A stretch of DNA of 64,000 nt, taken from contig JAIXMQ010000059.1 in NCBI GenBank assembly GCA_025716855.1, positions 62,001-126,000 on the forward strand. The letters run 5' to 3'. This document shows positions 1 through 11,851 of this stretch, piece by piece. The position numbers and the translations under genes were made by a program. The notes under the pieces were generated by a model. That model worked only from the letters and a program-made list of their open reading frames with translations, was not told the origin of the DNA and did not search any database. Positions within the stretch are counted from its first letter, which is position 1; every line of letters starts with the position of its first letter. Origin of the DNA: Pilaira anomala. Its lineage: Eukaryota; Mucoromycota; Mucoromycetes; Mucorales; Mucoraceae.

Positions 1-85
1 ACAAAGCAGGTCTCCGTGTTTGATCAAGTTATTCTGCAACGACATTTATACATTCTACTTGTCTTCAAGAGTAGCCATATAACAA

Positions 86-1985
86 CCAGAACCTAATTCA
101 AAGACTAGCCCTTTCGGAAACTGTGCTAGAGTCTTTTGCATATTGGCAGCCATTACGCCTCAACTACTAATCTCGAATTAGGTAAACACGAGAAACAAGA
201 TATGCACGAAACAAAAGGATGTTGCAAACTGCCGTTAGCTAGACCTAACGCTTAAGTACGTTCAACAATAATGGCTTGTTTACTAATACATTAAGAGCAT
301 CCAAGTATTGATTATTTTTATTTTCCTAGCAAGATAGCATGTCAGTTTACTAAAAAAAAAAAAAAAATAATAAGATCATACTGTTTACCTTCAATAGCAA
401 GACAAGAAACCAGAACCTAATTCAAAGACTAGCCCTTTCGGAAACTGTGCTAGAGTCTTTTGCATATTGGCAGCCATTACGCCTCAACTACTAATCTCGA
501 ATTAGGTAAACACGAGAAACAAGATATGCACAATACAAAAGGATGTTGCAAACTGCCGTTAGCTAGACCTAACGCTTAAGTACGTTCAACAATAATGGCT
601 TGTTTACTAATACATTAAGAGCATCCAAGTATTGATTATTTTTATTTTCCTAGCAAGATAGCATGTCAGTTTACTAAAAAAAAAAAAAAAAATAATAAGA
701 TCATACTGTTTACCTTCAATAGCAAGACAAGAAACCAGAACCTAATTCAAAGACTAGCCCTTTCGGAAACTGTGCTAGAGTCTTTTGCATATTGGCAGCC
801 ATTACGCCTCAACTACTAATCTCGAATTAAGTAAACACGAGAAACAAGATATGCACAATACAAAAGGATGTTGCAAACTGCCGTTAGCTAGACCTAACGC
901 TTAAGTACGTTCAACAATAATGGCTTGTTTACTAATACATTAAGAGCATCCAAGTATTGATTATTTTTATTTTCCTAGCAAGATAGCATGTCAGTTTACT
1001 AAAAAAAAATAAAAAAAAAAATAAGATCATACTGTTTACCTTCAATAGCAAGACAAGAAACCAGAACCTAATTCAAAGACTAGCCCTTTCGGAAACTGTG
1101 CTAGAGTCTTTTGCATATTGGCAGCCATTACGCCTCAACTACTAATCTCGAATTAGGTAAACACGAGAAACGAGATATGCACAATACAAAAGGATGTTGC
1201 AAACTGCCGTTAGCTAGACCTAACGCTTAAGTACGTTCAACAATAATGGCTTGTTTACTAATACATTAAGAGCATCCAAGTATTGATTATTTTTATTTTC
1301 CTAGCAAGATAGCATGTCAGTTTACTAAAAAAAAAATAAAAAAAGATCATACTGTTTACCTTCAATAGCAAGATAAGAACCAGAACCTAATTCAAAGACT
1401 AGCCCTTTCGGAAACTGTGCTAGAGTCTTTTGCATATTGGCAGCCATTACGCCTCAACTACTAATCTCGAATTAGGTAAACACGAGAAACGAGATATGCA
1501 CAATACAAAAGGATGTTGCAAACTGCCGTTAGCTAGACCTAACGCTTAAGTACGTTCAACAATAATGGCTTGTTTACTAATACATTAAGAGCATCCAAGT
1601 ATTGATTATTTTTATTTTCCTAGCAAGATAGCATGTCAGTTTACTAAAAAAAAAATAAAAAAAGATCATACTGTTTACCTTCAATAGCAAGATAAGAACC
1701 AGAACCTAATTCAAAGACTAGCCCTTTCGGAAACTGTGCTAGAGTCTTTTGCATATTGGCAGCCATTACGCCTCAACTACTAATCTCGAATTAGGTAAAC
1801 ACGAGAAACGAGATATGCATAATACAAAAGGATGTTGCAAACTGCCGTTAGCTAGACCTAACGCTTAAGTATGTTCAACAATAATGGCTTGTTTACTAAT
1901 ACATTAAGAGCATCCAAGTATTGATTATTTTTATTTTCCTAGCAAGATAGCATGTTAGTTTACTAAAAGAAAAAAATAAAAAAAA
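86..1985. repeat. Satellite array, six tandem units of about 319-326 bp
   Basis: Units start at 86, 410, 735, 1061, 1380 and 1699, giving periods of 324, 325, 326, 319 and 319 bp. The last unit stops near 1985. Copies differ by a few substitutions and by the length of an A-rich tract near the unit end. Each unit holds nested inverted repeats. In unit 1, ACCTAATTC (91-99) pairs with GAATTAGGT (175-183), enclosing AAAGACT (100-106) with AGTCTTT (130-136). A separate hairpin pairs CGTTAG (233-238) with CTAACG (245-250). Unit 3 carries one change (GAATTAAGT) that breaks one outer pair. No reading frame is conserved. Bases 1-85 are not part of the repeat. It could be a heterochromatic satellite or an amplified structured transcript; the sequence does not decide. 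Confidence 0.95.
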
Positions 1986-1988
1986 ATA

Positions 1989-2095
1989 AGCCGTTTATGA
2001 TTTAAGGCCGCAATTTTCTAGGAAAATTTAGGTATGACACGATATAAGGCAAAAGTCTGAAATTTTTTGCGGACCTGTAAATAAATCTGCATGTT
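1989..2095 (+). repeat. Decayed right half of a TTTAAGGC-type MITE
   Basis: This stretch follows the satellite directly. It matches the interior and right half of the MITE at 2352-2524: a GATTTAAGGCCGCAA-type segment, an ACACGAT..AAGGC segment and an AAAAGTCTGAAATTTTTT segment occur in the same order. Its outer terminus (around 2070-2090) is degraded, so no terminal inverted repeat pair remains. It is the oldest-looking of the three family members in this window. Confidence 0.6.
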
Positions 2096-2203
2096 TTCAA
2101 AAAACTTAAATTGAATAAAATATATTCTATCGATTTTTTCTTTAATTTTATTGATAGAAAGTAAAGGTACATAGTTAGGCATATTATTTTTTTTAAAAAA
2201 AAA

Positions 2204-3985
2204 TTAATCAGCATCAGAGTCATAATTTGGAGGATACCACAAAGCTCTTGACCAGTCAGGTCCAGCAATATCATTGACGGTTTTAATGCCTCTTATTTCT
2301 TTTTGGCTTTTCTTGCTTTTCTTTAAAAAAGCGTTTTTTCTGATATTGATACAATACCCGCTCTATTCAAGGCCGTTCTATTTAAGACCGTTTCCGATTT
2401 AAGGCCGCAACTCTCTGCAAAATTTGGCCATACTTAACTTCCTCAAGTCAGAAATAAGGCTATGATACGATTTAAGGCCACAAAAGTCTGAAATTTTTTT
2501 CAGCCTTAAATAGAGTGTGTACGGTATCATTAACTTTGCTGCATAATAATTTGATTAAAAATAAACCTTCGACAGTTTGTCTTAATCCGTCTTCTTTAAG
2601 TGATACAACAGTTGAAGGAAAGGTCATAGAGTAGATAAGTTCGACACCATATAAACCATTAGCTATCAATCTTAAAGTATAAATTTCGCACTCGAAGCCC
2701 ATGATTGATATGAATGGAATGTTTAGATTTCTTAAACTGTCCTTATCAAGATCAGAAAAATCCTTTACCAAACTATTTAATTGAGCTTTGGAAGCCAATA
2801 TCATCTTAAGCTTGTCACGGTAATACTTGGATGGAAACACCTTTGGGGCAAATTCAGCAACACCAGCATCAATGATTTCTTTAGAGGATTGACAAGCTAT
2901 GAATCTTAAATCTGTTCTGATCACCTTCCCATTTTCTTTTATGAGTTCAGGATTAGTGTCACCCCAATGCGCAATAATTGATGGTACATCGTCGAGAGAT
3001 CTGAAAACAATTTCAATCATAGGGGACCAAACTTTTGAAACGAAATCTTGTTCAGAAAATGGCTGATGGTCAGATTTCAAGATATATTTGTGGAATTTAT
3101 AAAGCTTGAAAACGGATTGATAAAGATCCTTGACTATTTCAAATTTATCCTTTGTTTTAAAAGCCTTTATCTTTTCCAGGCATTTATCAATATACTTGGC
3201 GTATTTATCTTCACGAATTACTTGATTCTGTATAATGCCTTCAAATTCTTCTAATTCACGAGGCGGACCAGTTAACCTAGTATCATTGGCTGGAATAAGA
3301 CTGGTGATTTCATCCTTGAACTCATTAAGTTGAGATCCTTGAGAAAAGTCAGACATATCAATGATGTTGTTCATGCTACAAGTAATAAAATACCTAGACT
3401 TCCTATCTTTGATGGTTTGATTACGAGCTAAAGTTCCAATGTAAGATCCAACTGATGTAAGAGTGCTTGGGATTATTAAGTCATCTACCTCTTGAAATTC
3501 AATTCTTGGCCGTTGAGTCAGAGTACTATCAGTTGTTTCTTGTTGCTTTCTTTTACCCTTGTTTTTTTGTTGAGAGAGGAAGTCATGTTGATTTAAGTTT
3601 TCAAAGATCAGATGATGATATTGGCCTTCTTGATTTCGTCTGTTTTCATCATTAAGCACGTGAATCCAGTAGTCTTTTATGTCTGAATTATTGATAACCT
3701 ATATTGATTTTATTAATTATATATTCAAAACATAACAGATGTACTTTTATAAAAAATTACTTACACTGAAATTCTTTTCAACAACATCTTTGGCCCAGGA
3801 GGAAAAAGCGGTATTATGTGAATTCAAGGTGGCTCTAACGACGGTTTCTTTATACTCTTGAATACCTACACCTCGGTTCTCAAAACCGTATTTGCCTTGT
3901 ATAAAAAAAGATGGGAGCCCATTACTGTTGCAATAGTTATTCTCCAGCCAAATATCTGCTGGCCAAGTTTGAAAAATGATTATTT
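2204..3985 (-). pseudogene. Lineage-specific hypothetical protein gene, C-terminus broken by a MITE
   Basis: On the minus strand an exon ends in a donor near 3767, then an intron, then a long exon from about 3699 down. The long frame reads 395 residues from about 3659 to 2472, but its last ~17 residues lie inside the MITE at 2352-2524. Beyond the MITE, the same protein resumes at 2349 and ends at TAA 2204-2206 with a Lys/Ser-rich stretch and the tail YPPNYDSDAD. Removing the element and one TA restores the frame. The 5' exon looks real (an acceptor near 3985 and the segment LENNYCNSNGLPSFF), but no start codon was found, so the first exon is missing or upstream. The segment SKYYRDKLKMILASKAQLN recalls a large uncharacterised protein family of Mucorales. 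Function is unknown. No catalytic motif is clear. Confidence 0.6.
2352..2524. mobile_element. 173 bp MITE with TA target duplication (Tc1/mariner-like ends)
   Basis: The element is flanked by TA at 2350-2351 and 2525-2526. Its left end begins CAATACCCGCTCTATTCAAG and its right end, read inward on the minus strand, begins CCGTACACACTCTATTTAAG, so the termini are imperfect inverted repeats of about 25 bp. The interior carries several TTTAAGGC(C) motifs. It has no coding capacity. It interrupts the reading frame of the minus-strand gene around it. A related 240 bp copy lies at 31862-32101. Confidence 0.8.
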
Positions 3986-4607
3986 GAAAGCTGGGAAAAA
4001 ATCACGGATGAAAATTTCTCCAACTAGTTAGCCGTTAAGCCACAGTTTTTTTTAAAGTATAATACTTGTTTTTTTTAAGAAAAAACAAGTATCATACTTG
4101 TTCTTTTTTCACTTTGGACAAGAAAGAAAAAAGGATCATTTTCTATTTGAGATTTATTAGACAGAATGAATCATTTATTTTTTGATAAAATTATTAGACT
4201 TACTATTGATAACAACATGTTTTACACAGTTTTTTTTTTTCTTGAAACAATCTCTTCTTTAAATAAGGAGTGTGACAAAAGAAGAGATTTAAAATGTAAC
4301 GGTAAGGAAGGAATATATGTAAAGAGAAGAAAGTGAAAGAAAAGAACAAAATAAAAAAAAAGATTATTTATAATAAAAAAACCCCCCTGTTTGTCTGGCG
4401 TATGAGAAAAAAAATTTGCCTGTATGTCATGTGAAAAAAAAATTGATGTAATGGTGTATTTCATGCAAAAGTTATAAATCGCGCTCATGAGTTTTTTTTT
4501 TAAAAAAAAAATCGCGTACAGGAAATTTCTATCACATGTTTGTCTGGTAGAAATCTGTTTAAGAAAAGTCGATACTTTAAATTAGGGGGTAAACACAACC
4601 GACAGTA

Positions 4608-4640
<33 letters not shown>

Positions 4641-5663
4641 TTAACTCTTGGTACTCATTTACATTATGTATATCCCAGAAAAGGAACGATATTGATACAC
4701 TGTCATTTCGTAAAGTCTATGCAGAACCTACTTTGCTACAAAATATATTGTAAGTACCATCCTGTCCCAAAGAAGAAATTGTTCATTTGTTTAATTAACT
4801 ATAACTTACTATCAGTCACTACAATATTGTATATACAATTAGGCCACTCCTTTCTTCATACATTAACTAGGCTTGATAAAGCTTGAAATATTACCAGGGA
4901 CATAAAAGAATACAACCAATGTTTGTTTGAGAATAAAAAATAAAGCAAAGCAGAAGTAAGAGGAAAAAATATTATTTAATAGTGTAAAACTACATGATGT
5001 AATTGATAAATACAGTTCTTAAACTCGTTTATGCATAACAAGGCTATTTTGAACTGCGCTTCTTTGCAGTAAAGAATTTGGACCTTCAATACGATGGATT
5101 ACGCTTCGCTTAAAAATAGCCTCGCACCTGCGGCGGGCTCTATGACCGCAATCAATGATATAATTGTATTTTTCAATAAATGCTAATCAACAATACAAAA
5201 AGAAGTAATGTTTGTGACCATAAAATAGGAATGATTTTATTTTAATGTATAGAAGATAATGTAAAATAACTTTTGAGAGAATTTTGTATAAATATAGATC
5301 CTTTAAAGCCTTTCAATATTCTTTTAGAACAGGGCTCTTGTAGCTAATAATTTGAATTTAGTGAACATAATTTATTATTTTATTCTGGTACTTTTCTCGA
5401 ATTTACTGCATCATTATTGATCAAATGGAAGTTGTTTTTGCAGTATCAAGAATCCCCTTCCTTTTTTTTTTTTTTGTAGTTCCACAAGAATTCACCTTAA
5501 ATCATCACCTGAACAACAAGTGTATCAAAAGGAGGTTTTGTTTGTTATTGAATATCTGAGGTAACACGTTGTACAATAAAGAGAGAAAAAATCCCACAAA
5601 AAAGGGAAACTTATAATATCATAACGAGTCCTCTTTTTTCTATCTCTCTCTTTTTTCATTATT
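3986..5663. other. Intergenic region with two structured stretches
   Basis: No convincing gene is seen. A 20 bp imperfect inverted repeat with a five-base loop lies at 4054-4100 (arms AGTATAATACTTG and CAAGTATCATACT). A long A tract runs at about 4610-4638. A locally GC-richer stretch at 5045-5150 contains the arms AGGCTATTTT and AAAAATAGCCT enclosing about 62 bases, followed by short GC hairpins (CGCACCTGCG and GCGG..CCGC). This could be an unannotated small RNA or a relic. The last ~150 bases are the pyrimidine-rich upstream region of the chitin synthase gene. Confidence 0.4.
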
Positions 5664-7486
5664 ATGGAAAATCAACAAAACTCGCCATTTTATGCAGTGT
5701 ATCCAACCCAAGCAAGTTTAGGGTCAGCGATCTCCCGACCTCCAGCGCCAGTTTATTTTTTACCACAACTGCCACCAGTGCATCAAAAGAGACGATATAG
5801 AACAATTAAAAGAGTGGTGCAAGTCCCACATGGTAAATTAGTGCTAGAATGTCCTGTACCTTTACAGTACTTGGAAAAAGTGTCCTTAAGAGATGCTCGC
5901 GAATTTAGTATGATGCGATATACGGCTATTACGTGTGATGCTTCACAATTTGTGAATAATAAGTATACGTTACGACAAGATATGATGAAACGAGAAACCG
6001 AAATTGTTATTTGCATTACTATGTATAATGTTGGTGAATAGGTATATATTTAAGAAAAAGAAAGAAAAAACTAATAAGGTATATATGTATACATTAGGAG
6101 GATGAAATTTTGCTATCGAGAACCTTACATGGAGTCATGAAAAATATATCACAATTAACGAAACGATATCGATCTCCAGTCTGGGTAAAGTATACAATAG
6201 TAGATTATATATCACAATTTTTCTCATATATTATCCAACAAAAAAAAAAAAAGGATGAAAATGGGTGGCAAAAAATAGTCATTTGTATTATTGCAGATGG
6301 TAGAGAAAAGATTCATCCAAGAGTACTTGACATGTTGTCGGTATTAGGTGTATATCAAGAAGGAATTGCAAAATCTACCGTAAACGATCAACCAGTTCAT
6401 GCACATTTATACGAATACACAACCCAACTCTCTTTAGCGCCTGATCTCACCTACAGAGGTGCTGCTCATAACATTGTACCTGTCCAGATCATTTTCTGTC
6501 TTAAAGAAAAGAACCAGAGGAAGATTAATTCACATCGATGGTTCTTCCAAGCATTGTGTCCTATATTACAACCAAACATATGTATACTCATGGACGTAGG
6601 TACAAGACCTGGACCTCATTCAATTTACAAATTATGGCTTCCGTTTGAAAAATATAGAGATATTGGTGGTGCATGTGGAGAAGTAAGAGCAATGGTAGGA
6701 AGAGGTGGTATCTATTTATTGAATCCGTTAGTAGCAGCACAGAATTTTGAGTACAAGATCTCAAACATTTTAGATAAGCCTTTAGAGTCTACATTGGGAT
6801 ACATTCAAGTGCTTCCAGGTGCATTCTCTGCTTATCGATATTCAGCTATCTGTAATGATGTGACAGGTGAGGGACCACTCAAGAAATACTTTTTAGGTGA
6901 TACGTCGAATGATCAAGTATCAGAAGGTATTTTTGAAGCCAATATGTATTTAGCGGAAGATCGTATCTTATGTTATGAACTGGTGGCAAAACGAGATGCA
7001 CAATGGCGATTATATTATATCGCATCCGCTTATGGAGAGACAGATGTACCATTTACAGTAGCCGAATTTATCTCACAGAGACGAAGGTGGCTGAATGGAT
7101 CATTTTTTGCAGGTGTGTATAGTTTAGTGCATTGGGGTAAGATTCTCAAGACAAAACATACGTTGAATAGAAAATTCCTGTTAATTGTTGAGTTGATCTA
7201 TCTTTGTATTAATTGGTTATTTTCATGGTTTGGGCTGGTAAGGAATTTGTTTTGTGCTGTAAATAAAAGTATGTTTTGTCTTGTCTTGTTTTCTAACAAA
7301 CGAGGTTGATAAAAAAAAAAAAGGGTAATTTTTTTCTTTCTTTTTATATCTTGACAAGATCAGTGGCAGTGATGAACGATCCACCTTTTTCAGCTGCATT
7401 AGCGGAAATTATTCATAAAGTTTTGACATATATTTATGCAGTACTTATTATTTGTTTATTCTTGATTGCGATGGGAAACCGACCCC

Positions 7487-7531
<45 letters not shown>

Positions 7532-8272
7532 AATATTATATATATATATACTAAATAGTCTATTAGGTCTCAAGGGTCTTATGGATTAATCATGATATTT
7601 TTCTCCTTATTAATGGTGTATGTTATATTTTGCTCGGTGTGGATCGTATATATTGGTATCACAAAAACAGAGAATTTACTTGGTAGTGGATCGTTTCGAG
7701 ATATTGTGATTTCGGTAGCATCTACGTACGGAGTGTTTATTGTGTCAGGACTCTTGTTTCTTGACCCTTATCATATGATGACAAGTTTTGTTCAATACTT
7801 TTTATTGACGCCAAGTTACATTAATATATTAAACACATACGCATTTTGTAATACACATGATGTAAGTTGGGGGACAAAGGACTTGTTTTCTGTCTTACCT
7901 TACTTGGGACATGTTGAAACAAAAGAAACAACAGCAGAAGTAACGATGCCTGAACAACATGATGTAGGGTTACTGTATGAATCATCATTTAATAACTTGA
8001 AGAAAAAATCAAAGATAAATAAGTATAAAGCAGATGCAAGAACGCGACAAGAAGATTATTATAAAAACTTTCGAACACGTTTAGTTGTTTGTTGGATATT
8101 ATCGAATTTGATATTAGTGATTGTGATTTGTACGATGGATAATATGGGTAAATTGGGAAATTTTGATGATCGTTCGAATCTGTATTTGGCGTTTATTCTA
8201 TGGAGTGTAGCAGGATTATCCGTGTTTCGTTTGGTTGGTAGTACTGTTTATCGGTTCATGTCCCTATTTTGA
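5664..8272 (+). CDS. Chitin synthase (division 1 type), four exons
   Basis: Exons 5664-6029, 6098-7237, 7324-7490 and 7567-8272 join in frame to 792 residues. The protein polymerises UDP-GlcNAc into chitin at the plasma membrane. Family hallmarks are visible: [15 protein letters not shown] across the first junction, [31 protein letters not shown] near residue 410 and the Q-R-R-R-W signature near residue 450. These are followed by several membrane spans, the NDPPF and GNRPQG segments, and more spans at the C-terminus. A (A)12 tract codes for lysines near 6240. The first intron has a CTAATAA branch-like site. The second intron ends in a weak polyA-type acceptor (AAAAG at 7323), chosen because it gives the family sequence [12 protein letters not shown]. 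The third intron begins GT and then about 35 A. Class (I, II or III) cannot be settled by eye. Confidence 0.95.
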
Positions 8273-8399
8273 TTTATGATAATCCTCCTTCCTTTAGCGA
8301 TGGTGGTACTTTAACTCCGTGATTTTTTTTATTTAATTCGTTTCTTTTTTTTTTTTTTTTCCTCCTCCCCTTTTTCTCTAATTCAAAACACTACTATAT

Positions 8400-8606
8400 A
8401 TGATAAAAATATCAAAACTTGTGCTATTTATTTTATTATTAAGAAATATTTTAGCGCAACCTATTAAAGAAGATGCGCCTGTAGACTTTCATTCAACTGA
8501 ATATTATGAACGACTTGTAATTGTTGTTATCTTGGTTTTAGCGGGTGGAGTGTTTGCAGGTAAAATATTAAAGCAAAAAATCATGCATTATCTATCTGTA
8601 TACATA

Positions 8607-8642
<36 letters not shown>

Positions 8643-8944
8643 GGTTTAACGATTGGTCTCATGGGATTAGATCAAACCAATCTCCTTGTCTTAGTAGAAT
8701 CTGGCTCACCTTCAGAAAGAGAAAACGCCAAAAAGGTGTTGGCTTTATTAGACCGTGGAAAACATTGGGTTTTAGTGACGTTATTATTATCGAATGTTAT
8801 AATCAACGAAACGTTACCTATTATTTTGCACTCTATTCTTGGTGGAGGTTGGCAAGCTGTTGTTTCTTCTACTGCTTTAATTGTTATCTTCGGAGAGTAA
8901 GTTAATTGAATAGAAGAAAAAAGAATATTTATTTATTTGTTTCT

Positions 8945-8995
<51 letters not shown>

Positions 8996-10070
8996 TATAG
9001 AGTGATTCCTCAAGGTATAATAAGACATAGGAAAAAATAATACATGTGCTGATTTTTTTTTTTTTCTTGTGTAGCAATTTGTGTTCGTCATGGTTTAGCA
9101 ATTGGCGCAAAAACCGCATGGTAAGTTGTAAACATTTGAGATTACATTTAAACTGTCTAACGCATTTTATCACAAAAAAAAAAAAGGATGGTGTTGGTAA
9201 TTATGTACATTATGTATCCTATCGCTTATCCTACAGCATTATTATTGGACTTTTTCCTTGGAGAATCACACGGTACAGTATACAAGAAGGCGGGATTAAA
9301 GTCTCTGGTATCTTTACATCAAGCAGCACATGCTTCAGACGTAGATGCACTTACGTCAGATGAAGTCACCATCATTGGAGCAGTACTCGATCTTAAATCA
9401 AAGCCCGTATCCTTTATTATGACGCCCATGAATGACGTATTTACCTTATCGACTGATGATATTATGGATGAAGCTTTGGTCAGTAAGATCTTGACGGCTG
9501 GTTATTCACGTATTCCTGTACATACTCCACAAGATAAAAATAACTTTATTGGTATGTTGTTGACAAAGCGACTGATTACTTATGATCCAGAAGACGCATT
9601 ACCAATGAAACAATTACCTTTAAGTGCTTTACCTGAGACTGGTCCTGATACAAGTTGTTTGGATATACTTAATTTCTTTCAAGAAGGAAAAAGTAAAGTT
9701 TTTTTTTTCTTGCATGAAACCAAATAATATTGACGTGTATTTTTTTTGATAGGTCATATGGCTTTAGTTTCAAATGATCCTGGAGGAGAAAGTGGTGCTT
9801 TAGGTGTAATTACTTTAGAAGATGTAATTGAGGAATTAATTGGTGAAGAGATTATTGATGAAACTGATGTTTATGTTGATGGTAAAAAGCTGGGAAAAAA
9901 ATAATAATGATAAACGGTAAAATATCAAAACTAAACATAACTTTTCTTCCAATATAGTTCGTAACAAGATTCGTGTGGTGCGTCGACAAATGTTGGGAAA
10001 ACGTAATACGTACTTGACTGCAAACAAAAGAAAAGAGAAATCCAATCCATCAAATTATGGTGCTGTCTAA
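8400..10070 (+). CDS. Mam3/CNNM-type CBS-domain membrane protein, seven exons
   Basis: Exons 8400-8559, 8644-8896, 9001-9014, 9075-9120, 9187-9692, 9753-9881 and 9958-10070 sum to 1221 nt, or 406 residues. A signal peptide (residues 1 to about 19) precedes a DUF21/CNNM transmembrane domain with [34 protein letters not shown] and [14 protein letters not shown] pair follows ([49 protein letters not shown]), then a short basic tail. The family is linked to Mg2+ or Mn2+ homeostasis at vacuole or plasma membranes; substrate here is inferred. Exon 3 is only 14 nt and is required to give GEVIPQA. Introns 1 and 2 carry very long A and T runs. The gene starts 127 bp after the chitin synthase stop, in the same direction. 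Confidence 0.93.
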
Positions 10071-10219
10071 TTTATAAATACCCCTCCCCCCCTTTTTTTT
10101 TTAACTCTAGCACACATACACACTTTATATATATAAATATCTATATTCGAATATATATATATATTTTTTAAAAACAAATTGTTCCAACGTGATTCTTTTT
10201 TTTATTGATTGTAATGAAT

Positions 10220-10665
10220 CTAGTTGGCCTTTCTACGGAAAGAACATCCTATAATAAGAAAGAGTTAATAGTTTATTTTTATAAGTGCTTCCTTTTTTTT
10301 TTCTTACCTTCGGTCAAACGAGCACGGCCACCAGTGGGTTGACAGAGGACGGTACCACAAGAAGAACAAAGGACGACAGTTTGAGCATGACTGAAGACAG
10401 TGCTAATGTTCAAACAACCGGGACACTTGACATCCATGAAGTAAGAGTTGGGAGATTGCACCAAACGCTTAAGCTTGTGAGAACGCTTCTCGTGTTCAAT
10501 AGAGGGGTTCAAAAGATCAACAGCCAACTATTTTGATTAATTAGTACATGTTCTTTCTTTTTTTTCTTTTTTTTTTTTTTTGGATGGATTAAAAAAAAAA
10601 TAATTTCTTTTCACCATCCATCCATCATTTGTTGATCATTTTTTAAAAATGATACTTACAGTCAT
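10220..10665 (-). CDS. RPS27: 40S ribosomal protein eS27
   Basis: Minus-strand exons 10660-10665 (ATGACT only), 10308-10527 and 10220-10248 join to 84 residues, the normal eS27 length. The protein begins [11 protein letters not shown] and holds [11 protein letters not shown] and [14 protein letters not shown], giving the C-x2-C...C-x2-C zinc ribbon. It ends [13 protein letters not shown]. It is a structural component of the small ribosomal subunit in the cytoplasm. The start exon contributes only two codons. The last intron begins inside the RLTEG codons, so a naive frame would end in a false lysine-rich tail. The upstream region 10690-10860 is unusually GC-rich for this window and probably carries the promoter. 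Confidence 0.95.
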
Positions 10666-11851
10666 TGTTCTAAATGTGATTCTACAATAAAGAAGGGTAT
10701 CTTGAGGCTTTCCCTACGTTATCTATTGAGGTGTCTCTGTTGTGATTTGTGTGAGGCCCAGCTTGGAGCGTTACTGTGCCCCGTGTGCGCTTAGGGTCCA
10801 TGGGCCGGTCCGCATAATTTTTTTTCTCGGCCGGACCTTCTATTAAAACTTTCCTGCAAAACTTGTTCATTGTTTGATATGAGAAGTTAGGGGCAAGTAT
10901 AAAGTAAAAATTTTATTTTGTATAACATAGCTTCGCTAATTCGCAAGACTACCGTCAAGAGTTTCTAGTAGAAAACACGGAGGCAAAATTAGTAATGATG
11001 GCTTTTTGTTGGCGGTTTATGGTTTGATGCTTTAATTTTGCAGTATACATATAAATTCAAAGATAAAAAGAAAAAATCATATTGAAAATGTTTATTTAAA
11101 TGAGTATAATGGCTTCTTTTTTTTTTTTTTTTTTTACGAAAACAGTTGAAGAATTTAGTTAAAGAAACATGGCCGTTTTGGATACCATTCATCTCAAAGG
11201 AGTCCAACTTATCAATTAAAGAGAGCTACACTATTGCAGGAAACAACGATCTTCGTACAACCGGGTGCAAGGCGTAACGAAATCAAAATATGAGCTTTTT
11301 TCTTTAGAACTACGTTTTTATTGATTCGATGTGAAACTTACTTACACGCCCAGAGCGATTTCTCCCAAATTCAGTGCTCTAAAAAGTTTTAAGTTAAAGA
11401 GCCCTTATTTAGATTAGTTCACACTTTGAAGTCTGCTCTTAAAAATATACGGGTATCTTCTCTTTTATTTAATAAATAAATGTTATAAGCACTTTACATC
11501 ATCCAAAATCGTTGCTTATGGGCGTTTCTAAAAGCCATAAAAGTATTTTGAAGAAATCATCTGCCACCTTGGCTTAAAATAAGACCACAATTATAGCCAA
11601 AATTTTGCAATAATAATATAAAAATACATATATACCTAATTATCAAAAGGAAAAGAAATACATGTACATGAAGAAAAAAAGGGATGTCACTGTGCCACAT
11701 TTAACAACAGAACAAAAGTATGTAATAGAAAAGAAAGTAACTTAAATTTATTAGTAACTAATTGCTTTTCTTATAGTTTACCAGTATCATCTAAAAAAAA
11801 GCAAAAAAAAGATCGCAAAAAAAAAAAAATAGTTGCTTAAACTGAAAGAAA

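Noticed and set aside
86..1985. CRISPR-like array
   Set aside because: Units are contiguous with no unique spacers and the host is eukaryotic, so it is a satellite.
2002..2274. 90-codon minus-strand frame beginning MILLDLTGQE
   Set aside because: Its first part is an alternative frame of the true C-terminal exon (ending DSDAD) and its last part lies in the MITE relic.
5045..5150. tRNA gene
   Set aside because: There is no T-arm GGTTCGANTCC, no valid anticodon loop and no 7 bp acceptor arm of the right spacing.
8943..9173. Minus-strand polylysine frame
   Set aside because: It reads the T-run intron of the Mam3/CNNM gene in antisense.
5664..10070. Co-transcribed operon of chitin synthase and the CNNM gene
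   Set aside because: Same direction and 127 bp apart, but eukaryotic genes with separate introns and a T/C-rich presumed promoter between them.
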